From positions 1 through 10,585 of the forward strand of contig JAUYHR010000096.1 in assembly GCA_030689875.1 (NCBI GenBank): a DNA stretch of 10,585 bases. The letters run 5' to 3'. Each line of letters begins with the position of its first letter. Position 1 is the first letter of the stretch. Both the position numbers and the translations under genes were made by a program. Origin of the DNA: Nanobdellota archaeon (GTDB taxonomy: Archaea > Nanobdellota > Nanobdellia > Pacearchaeales > GW2011-AR1). Positions 6,112 through 10,585 of the stretch are shown here, piece after piece. A model generated the notes under the pieces. It was not told the origin of the DNA, did not search any database, and saw only the letters and a list, made by a program, of their open reading frames with translations.

Positions 6112-6129
6112 ATGTTTTATATAAAACAT
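6112..6129. promoter_or_regulatory. 18-base perfect palindrome over the predicted transcription and translation start
   Basis: ATGTTTTATATAAAACAT reads identically on both strands and ends inside the ATG of the transglutaminase-like gene. Lying between the TATA box and the expected start site, it is well placed as a repressor operator. An internal TATATA makes an alternative TATA role possible, but it is too close to the ATG for that. Confidence 0.5.
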
Positions 6130-7228
6130 GACAACTGGCGGGAAAATTTTAAAAAATATAAAGAACTTTTTGGTTATGGGAAGCGCGGTATTTTTGATTA
6201 ATAATTCTGCAATTGCGCAAACAGAAAATTCAGGAAAAATTTCCAATCATTCGTCTTTAGAAAAAAGCCAAATGAAAGAAAATTCAGGATTAGAAAATAA
6301 TGTTGAAGCTCAAACAAAAGTAAATGAAAAATTTGATTATGCAAGAGAAATTCTTGATTTAGAAAAAGAAGCGGGATTTGATGTGCTGCCTTTCCATTAC
6401 CGGACTTTAGATTCATTAATCAACGAAGCAAAAAAAGAAGTCCATCTTGACAGTGTGGCGGAAGAATCCAAAAAAGAACAGGCGCTTAGCAACTTAAAAA
6501 ACATTTCGGAAATTTTTAGAAAGTCTAATTTTCTTTATTCCAACAACCCGGACATATTGTTTCATGAAGCGCTTGAAACAAAAAAAATGAACTCTTACAA
6601 CTGCCTTGCTTTATATCTTGAAATCGCTGAAAAAACCGGGCTCCCCATAACGGCAAAAAAATCTGGCGACCATTGTTTCATAGAATACGAACTGGATTCT
6701 GAAATCTTCGGCTGGGAACCCGCTTTTGGAACAGAACAAGATGAAAAATTATACAAAAAATTGGAAAAAAACAAAAACATAATTCAGCTGGATAAAGAAA
6801 AATTTTTAGGAATAGAATACAGAACAATCGGAATTTCTTTGTATAAAAAAGAAAAATGCGGGAAAGCAATGGAATATATCATAAAATCCATGAATGCAAA
6901 CATTACAGAAGCCCGAACCAACAAATATGAAGGGGATGTTTACAAATGCCTCGGCAAAGATGAAAAAGCGCTTGATAGCTACAATTACGCAATAAAATTT
7001 GAAGAAAATTTTTTAGAAGCATACATTGCACGGGGAGAAATGTTCTATAAAAAAGGAAAACTGTCGGAAACGCTTGAGGATTATAACAAGGCTATAGAAT
7101 TATCCCCCGACAACCCCGAGTTGTATAAAACAAGAGGAGATATTTTAATAAAAATTTCTGAAAACAAAAATAAGAAAAAAGCAGAACAAGATTATGAAAA
7201 AGCTTTGGAGTTGATATTGGGAAAATGA
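6128..7228 (+). CDS. Secreted transglutaminase-like (SirB1-like) protein with C-terminal TPR repeats
   Basis: The 366-residue product has a signal peptide (residues 5-30, hydrophobic FLVMGSAVFLI) with cleavage predicted in AIA|Q (A30|Q31). A Ser/Asn/Glu-rich linker follows to about 65. Residues 68-225 fit a transglutaminase-like/SirB1-like papain-fold domain: a helix before NSYNCLALYLEIAEKTGLPI with candidate nucleophile Cys159, then GDHCFIEYEL with candidate His182, and GWEPAFG (196-202), as in the WEP segments of this family. Residues 226-362 hold about four TPR units, for example LEAYIARGEMFYKKGKLSETLEDYNKAIELSPDN (296-329). In bacteria this domain pair occurs in periplasmic or secreted proteins; a peptidase, amidase or cross-linking activity is possible but unproven. 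The start is backed by a promoter 25 nt upstream. The next gene overlaps by ATGA, forming an operon. Cys159 and His182 are inferred from motif context. The Asp/Glu third residue is not assigned. Confidence 0.8.
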   Translation: MTTGGKILKNIKNFLVMGSAVFLINNSAIAQTENSGKISNHSSLEKSQMKENSGLENNVEAQTKVNEKFDYAREILDLEKEAGFDVLPFHYRTLDSLINEAKKEVHLDSVAEESKKEQALSNLKNISEIFRKSNFLYSNNPDILFHEALETKKMNSYNCLALYLEIAEKTGLPITAKKSGDHCFIEYELDSEIFGWEPAFGTEQDEKLYKKLEKNKNIIQLDKEKFLGIEYRTIGISLYKKEKCGKAMEYIIKSMNANITEARTNKYEGDVYKCLGKDEKALDSYNYAIKFEENFLEAYIARGEMFYKKGKLSETLEDYNKAIELSPDNPELYKTRGDILIKISENKNKKKAEQDYEKALELILGK

Positions 7229-7647
7229 AATCAGAAATAATGGACTGCGAAAAATATCTTTCAAAACTTTATAAAGAAAGCAAATTTTGCAATTGTGAAA
7301 ATTTAATAAGATTTGCTTACTTGGATGAAAAAAAGAAAAATTTGAGGAATCTTTGCTGGGACTTATCTGAATCTTTAAATGATATTCATAAAGGAAACTT
7401 TGAAGTAAGTGAACTTTATGAAAAAAAATTATCCGAGTTTGTAAATTTTTCTAATGAACATAATTTGGAGTTAAATTTATTAATTAAAAACAATAAACTA
7501 AAATTATATTATCATAATGAAAAAAATAATTATCATAAACAACCGGTAACTTATGAAAGAGTTGAAAAATTATTAAATAAAAAGAAAATTGTCAGCGCTC
7601 ATTGCTCTAATTGCAATCAATTAATTGCGCCAATTAGCAAAAAATAA
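7225..7647 (+). CDS. Small CxC/HCxxC protein, tandem paralogue 1
   Basis: The 140-residue protein lacks a signal peptide and is highly charged. It aligns along its whole length with the next gene. Shared features are CNC (22-24), Cys44 in a basic segment (KKNLRNLCWDL), YHNEKNNY (96-103) and HCSNC (126-130). The CxC and CxxC pairs could form a four-Cys zinc site joining the two ends of the protein, with the helical middle (VSELYEKKLSEFVNFSNEHN) between. I know no named family for it. The ATG at 7225 overlaps the upstream TGA (ATGA), suggesting coupling. However, the paralogue aligns from Met6 (7240), so that could be the true start. Being in one operon with the exported transglutaminase-like protein suggests a linked but cytoplasmic role. 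Confidence 0.75.
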   Translation: MKSEIMDCEKYLSKLYKESKFCNCENLIRFAYLDEKKKNLRNLCWDLSESLNDIHKGNFEVSELYEKKLSEFVNFSNEHNLELNLLIKNNKLKLYYHNEKNNYHKQPVTYERVEKLLNKKKIVSAHCSNCNQLIAPISKK

Positions 7648-7648
7648 A

Positions 7649-8047
7649 ATGGAAAAAAAAGAATATCTTATCTCTTTAAAAAAATCAAATGCTGAGTGTG
7701 AATGCAAAGATTTGTCAAGATTATTTTTTCTGAACAATGAACGAAAAACTCTTAAAAATGAATGCGAATATTTAATTGATGAGTTAGATGAAAACCCAAA
7801 CTTCGAAGTAAAAAAAATTTATGACGAAAAGACAAATTCCTTTATGGAATACAAGAATTTATATTACGCTGAATTAGACAAACTTACCAAAGAAAAAAAA
7901 TTAAAATTTTGTTATCATAGTGAAAAAGAAAATTATAAAAAATATTTTGTGAGCTCTAATGAAGCAAGAGAATTGCTTAAATATAAAGAGATAATTACCT
8001 CTCATTGCTCCAATTGCGAGCAGCAAATAAATTTATTAAAACAATAA
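7649..8047 (+). CDS. Small CxC/HCxxC protein, tandem paralogue 2
   Basis: I start this gene at the ATG at 7649, one base after the preceding TAA, giving 132 residues. An in-frame TTG at 7625 would add eight residues that have no counterpart in the paralogue. Cys17 and Cys19 (CEC), Cys39 (LKNEC), YHSEKENY (89-96) and HCSNC (119-123) coincide with those of the first copy. Sequence between these anchors has diverged to roughly one third to one half identity by eye, so the duplication is not recent. No signal peptide and no membrane segment are visible. Metal binding, probably zinc, is inferred from the paired cysteines. Downstream is a T6 tract at 8075-8080 that may end the operon, followed at once by the next promoter. 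Confidence 0.75.
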   Translation: MEKKEYLISLKKSNAECECKDLSRLFFLNNERKTLKNECEYLIDELDENPNFEVKKIYDEKTNSFMEYKNLYYAELDKLTKEKKLKFCYHSEKENYKKYFVSSNEARELLKYKEIITSHCSNCEQQINLLKQ

Positions 8048-8074
8048 ATTAATTTCACCCCCAGCCTGTAATCA

Positions 8075-8080
8075 TTTTTT
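8075..8080 (+). terminator. T6 tract after the 6128-8047 operon
   Basis: Six Ts 28 nt after the stop, preceded by the C-rich CACCCCCAGCC. It fits oligo-T termination of an archaeal operon, but the signal is short. Confidence 0.3.
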
Positions 8081-8107
8081 AATTAATACATTAGAAAGAT
8101 TTATAAT
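8081..8107 (+). promoter_or_regulatory. Promoter of the 110-residue gene, near copy of the 6080 promoter
   Basis: Starts with the same 17 bases AATTAATACATTAGAAA and ends with TTATAAT. The TATA box TTTATAAT (8100-8107) is centred about 26 nt before the ATG at 8130, as expected for a leaderless gene. Confidence 0.7.
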
Positions 8108-8129
8108 CCTTGAATATCTCTTGTAAAAA

Positions 8130-8462
8130 ATGGAAGAAAAAACAAAAATTTATTTAATTCTCTCTGATAAAAATTCATTTATCGAGTCCGATACTTACTT
8201 CGTAAAAAAAATAAAAGAAATTAATTCTAAAAGACCATTAAGTGCAGTTTTTGCCGATTCTTTTGAAAAGTTTCTTGTTACTCTAAGATATTGTTCAAGA
8301 TATAAAATTGAAACAAAAAAAGTAGCTTCTTCTAACCCCGAAGAAAATTACAATAAAATTTTAGATTATATGAGAGAAAACTTAGACAAAAAGAATTTAG
8401 CCTATCTTTTACTCAAAAGCGAAGAAGCGGATAAATTTTGCAATAGAAAATTAAATCTTTAA
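8130..8462 (+). CDS. Small protein of unknown function
   Basis: The 110-residue product has no signal peptide or membrane segment. The N-terminus (KTKIYLILSDKNSFI) and middle (LSAVFADSFEKFLVTLRYCSRYKIETKKVAS) alternate strands and helices, consistent with a small alpha/beta fold. I recognise no motif. It may be co-regulated with the 6128 operon, since the two share an extended promoter. Its last four bases overlap the 3' end of the minus-strand membrane protein, TAA against TAA. Confidence 0.7.
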   Translation: MEEKTKIYLILSDKNSFIESDTYFVKKIKEINSKRPLSAVFADSFEKFLVTLRYCSRYKIETKKVASSNPEENYNKILDYMRENLDKKNLAYLLLKSEEADKFCNRKLNL

Positions 8463-9196
8463 CTCTTTTTTTTCAGCAAACTAACTATTTGTCTTGCAAC
8501 AATTTTTCCTGTATTTACGTCGCTGGGAGTTGATGGAGTAATTATTCTTATATCTGGATTCTTATTAGAATATATTTGTCCGTGTTTTGCTCCGCGTCGA
8601 TAAGAAAATCCATACTCTTTTAAAACTCTTGATTGTTTTGTATCCGGAGCTCCTGTCCAGCCGGGGTCAAATACTCTTCTAATTTCAGAAATTTCTTTTT
8701 TTGTTATTAATTCTTTTTCTTGTCTTGGAATTTTTCCGGGATATAGAACTTTTAAAAATTCTTCAGCAATTTCTTTTTCTAAAAGTTTTCCTTTAGATTC
8801 CTTTTCCAAAAGCTGTGAACCATATTCTTCTTTAACTAATTGTATTAATTCAGGGTCATCTTCAATTTCCTTTACTCCTCTTTTAAATTCATTTAAACTC
8901 ACATTTCCTACTTTGCTAAAATATAATGAAGGGTCAGTCATATGATAAAATTCTTCTTTTTTCTTTGTATTTTTTCCTTTAGAAACATCATACACTGAGA
9001 TTATTTTTGATTCAAGTTCACTGATTAAAAATAATACAAGCCCAACAACAAGAAACATTATTCCTATAAATGAATCCAAAACATCAATTTTTTTGCTGAC
9101 GACATTGCCCGTAATAATTGCAAAAGAAGAATTTAAAATAAAAAATAAGCCAACTAAAATAACAATTATTCCAAGATTTCCTAACCCCTTTTTCAT
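8459..9196 (-). CDS. Two-TM membrane protein with C-terminal HicA-like domain
   Basis: The 245-residue protein has two membrane segments, about 8-28 (LGIIVILVGLFFILNSSFAII) and 40-59 (LDSFIGIMFLVVGLVLFLIS), joined by TGNVVSKK; the ITGNVV phrase is one I recall from many DPANN membrane proteins. A long charged helical middle (70-180) leads to about 186-241. There, VLKEYGFSYRRGAKHGQIYS, then IRIITPSTPSDVNTGK, then RQIVSLLKK follow the order of the small HicA/YcfA double-stranded-RNA-binding-like fold: helix, GF-x-R-x-G-x-x-H hairpin, a 'P-x-TPSD' turn and a final helix. His205 would be the catalytic His of HicA mRNA interferases. The similarity is by eye and needs a profile search. No HicB-like antitoxin is adjacent, so a free toxin is unlikely; a membrane-anchored RNA-binding or nuclease domain facing the cytoplasm is one reading. 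The start is supported by a TATA box about 26 nt upstream. Confidence 0.8.
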   Translation of the reverse strand: MKKGLGNLGIIVILVGLFFILNSSFAIITGNVVSKKIDVLDSFIGIMFLVVGLVLFLISELESKIISVYDVSKGKNTKKKEEFYHMTDPSLYFSKVGNVSLNEFKRGVKEIEDDPELIQLVKEEYGSQLLEKESKGKLLEKEIAEEFLKVLYPGKIPRQEKELITKKEISEIRRVFDPGWTGAPDTKQSRVLKEYGFSYRRGAKHGQIYSNKNPDIRIITPSTPSDVNTGKIVARQIVSLLKKKS

Positions 9197-9229
9197 AAAT
9201 TTTATATATTGACATTCCTTATATATTTT
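9197..9229. promoter_or_regulatory. Compact 33-base divergent promoter
   Basis: The whole gap between the two ATGs holds a plus-strand TATA box TTTTATATAT (9200-9209), about 26 nt before the ATG at 9230, and a minus-strand TATA-like AAAATATATAAG (9218-9229), whose centre is about 27 nt before the ATG at 9196. Each box lies almost on the start site of the opposite gene, so the two transcriptions should interfere. Confidence 0.55.
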
Positions 9230-9703
9230 ATGCTTTTAAATGAGAAGAAAATAAAATTGTCTAAAAAAGAATTAGAGAGATTAGCGGAAACTTTGAAAAA
9301 AAGAGAATTAAAAAAGATAAATAAGAAAACCGAGAAAGAAGTTATTGTGGACGAAAATAAATTTATAGAAAGAAATATTAAATTAGAAAAAATTTCTCCC
9401 GTTTTAAAACCCGTTGCAGAAGCTCCTATTTTAGAGAATATTGCTTCTTCTTTTCCATTAAAAAAAGAAATAGAAAAAACAGAAAAACCATATGAATTTG
9501 GAGAACAAAAATATTCTTCTCAATCCAGCGAATATAAAACTTTGAATAAAATTCAGAATGAGAATTTGCAAACTCCTGCAAGAGCTGAAAAAGGTATAAC
9601 TCACATGGGGACTGAGCAATCTACAAAAAGAAAATCTGAAAGATTTTTTGATGATTCGTCTGAAAAAGAATATAAAAATTTTATGTATGATAAGTCGGAA
9701 TAA
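9230..9703 (+). CDS. Charged, probably disordered protein of unknown function
   Basis: I start at the ATG at 9230, giving 157 residues; an in-frame TTG at 9209 lies inside the TATA box of this gene and is unlikely. The N-terminus (LLNEKKIKLSKKELERLAETLKKRELKKINKKTEKE) is a strongly charged helix. The rest is rich in Glu, Lys, Ser and Asn, with few hydrophobic residues and no motif, signal peptide or membrane segment. It may be an adaptor or a regulator of its neighbour. The stop codon (9701-9703) directly adjoins the next gene's promoter. Confidence 0.65.
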   Translation: MLLNEKKIKLSKKELERLAETLKKRELKKINKKTEKEVIVDENKFIERNIKLEKISPVLKPVAEAPILENIASSFPLKKEIEKTEKPYEFGEQKYSSQSSEYKTLNKIQNENLQTPARAEKGITHMGTEQSTKRKSERFFDDSSEKEYKNFMYDKSE

Positions 9704-9716
9704 AAAGCTATATAAA
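9704..9716 (+). promoter_or_regulatory. TATA promoter of the TIM-barrel-like gene
   Basis: AAAAGC followed by TATATAAA, centred about 26 nt before the ATG at 9738. It begins right after the preceding stop codon. Confidence 0.65.
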
Positions 9717-9737
9717 CAATTTCTTCTTTTATTTAAT

Positions 9738-10585
9738 ATGGTTAGCAATTACAATATAGAAAATATTTATCAAGGAGGGTACAGCTCATTTTCGCCGAGT
9801 TACGGAGATGTTTTTACCGGCTATCGTGTTCCTGCGTCGTCGCTTGGAGCGCCGACAAATCCGTTTACTGCAAATCAAATAGCAGAAGTTAACAAACTTT
9901 TAAGCCAGGGAATTGTGCCGATAGAAGTTGGAACTATAAAACCAGAAGATTTTGAAGCAATTCCTCGTCAGCATTTTAAAGAACTTAAGCAAATGGCAAA
10001 ATTAACAGGGGCTAAAATTTCTTTGCACTCGCCGTTGATTGAAGCTTCCGGCGTCGCTGAAGGAGGGTGGAGCGAAGCAAACAGACAGGCTGCAGAATAT
10101 CAATTAAATGATGTTGTAGAAAAAGCGCATGAATTAGATGCAAGAGGAAATATTCCGATAACAATTCATTCTGCAAATATTCCGGGAACAGAATGGAAAA
10201 TAACTCCTGAAGGAAAAAAAATTGAAAAGTTGGGCGCAATAAATCAGGAAACAGGACAGATGATTTCAATTAAAGAAGAAGTTAGATATTATCCGGGCAG
10301 GGAATCTATGATGGAATTAAAGCCGGGGATTAAGGAGAAAATACTTCGCGGGGAAATTAAAGAAAGAAAAGACGAGCATTATCGGGAAATTCCTCTTGAA
10401 AAAGGAAAAATTATTTACCCACAAGAACAAATAAATGTTCAGAACCGTTCTGAATGGGATAATTCTATCTCCCAGCTTTTATTTCAAAAAGAAAGAGCAG
10501 ATGAAATCGTCAGACAAAATTCTCCTCAGATTTCGCATCTTATGAAAGAACTCTCTGAAAAGAAAATGAATGACAAAGAATTAAA
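9738..10585 (+). CDS. TIM-barrel-like protein (AP endonuclease 2/sugar isomerase-like), 3' end beyond window
   Basis: I translated 282 codons by hand with no stop; the gene continues past the window. After an unusual Gly/Ser/Tyr-rich N-terminus (residues 1-40) come segments typical of the xylose-isomerase-like TIM barrel that includes endonuclease IV: GIVPIEVGTIKPED (58-71), TGAKISLHSPL (90-100, candidate metal-ligand His97), a helix RQAAEYQLNDVVEKAHELDARG, and IPITIHSAN (139-147, candidate His144). These look like successive barrel strands, each ending in His. From about 150 the protein departs from the family with a long Lys/Glu-rich insertion (WKITPEGKKIEKL... REIPLEKGKIIYPQ), so it would be larger than endonuclease IV. 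It may act on abasic DNA or on sugars; the catalytic set cannot be checked because the C-terminal half is missing. The ATG lies 26 nt from a TATA box, indicating a leaderless mRNA. Confidence 0.7.
   Translation, partial: MVSNYNIENIYQGGYSSFSPSYGDVFTGYRVPASSLGAPTNPFTANQIAEVNKLLSQGIVPIEVGTIKPEDFEAIPRQHFKELKQMAKLTGAKISLHSPLIEASGVAEGGWSEANRQAAEYQLNDVVEKAHELDARGNIPITIHSANIPGTEWKITPEGKKIEKLGAINQETGQMISIKEEVRYYPGRESMMELKPGIKEKILRGEIKERKDEHYREIPLEKGKIIYPQEQINVQNRSEWDNSISQLLFQKERADEIVRQNSPQISHLMKELSEKKMNDKEL

Noticed and set aside
7625..7648. TTG start for the second CxC/HCxxC paralogue
   Set aside because: The extra residues overlap the preceding gene and do not align with the paralogue; the ATG at 7649 does.
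9209..9229. TTG start for the charged protein
   Set aside because: It falls at the end of the TATA box, upstream of the expected transcription start; the ATG at 9230 fits the 26-nt rule.

Overview
The window looks like a piece of a small, AT-rich archaeal genome, most likely a DPANN lineage of the Pacearchaeota/Woesearchaeota kind. The support is: an archaeal-type asparaginyl-tRNA synthetase; TATA boxes centred about 26 nt upstream of nearly every first ATG, several preceded by an AGAAA element that looks like a BRE; no recognisable Shine-Dalgarno sequences; a short protein with the WFKKK-VLDLT start recalled from DPANN genomes; and a membrane protein with an ITGNVV segment. The lineage is inferred from style, not from a marker gene search.

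Layout. 1-395 (-) is the start of a metallo-beta-lactamase-fold hydrolase cut by the window edge. 529-1830 (-) is asnS. 1963-2574 (-) is a putative lipoprotein. 2649-3023 (-) is a small coiled-coil protein. 3024-3349 is a 326-base intergenic stretch with C-rich patches, a degenerate direct repeat and a long hairpin. 3350-4768 (+) is a 472-residue conserved-looking helical protein of unknown function. 4841-6024 (-) is a three-gene operon of small secreted proteins, two of them duplicates with YwqK-like repeats. Divergent from it, 6128-8047 (+) is an operon of a secreted transglutaminase-like/TPR protein and two tandem cysteine-motif paralogues. 8130-8462 (+) is a small unknown gene driven by a near copy of the 6128 promoter. 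It overlaps, tail to tail, a membrane protein on the minus strand (8459-9196) with a HicA-like C-terminal domain. 9230-9703 (+) is a charged, probably disordered protein, and 9738-end (+) is the first 282 residues of a TIM-barrel-like protein.

How the parts fit. The centre (about 4841-8462) reads as an accessory, export-oriented island. Five proteins in the window carry bacterial-style export signals. All four predicted signal peptidase I sites leave glutamine as the first mature residue, as in the Bacteroidota 'Q-rule', and the lipoprotein has Gln right after its lipobox Cys. Together with the YwqK-like repeats this suggests that the secreted genes came from, or act on, a Bacteroidota partner. 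The shared 27-base promoter of the 6128 operon and the 8130 gene, and an 18-base perfect palindrome on the 6128 start, point to dedicated regulation. The flanks (asnS, the MBL hydrolase, the 3350 gene, the TIM-barrel gene) look like ordinary chromosomal genes.
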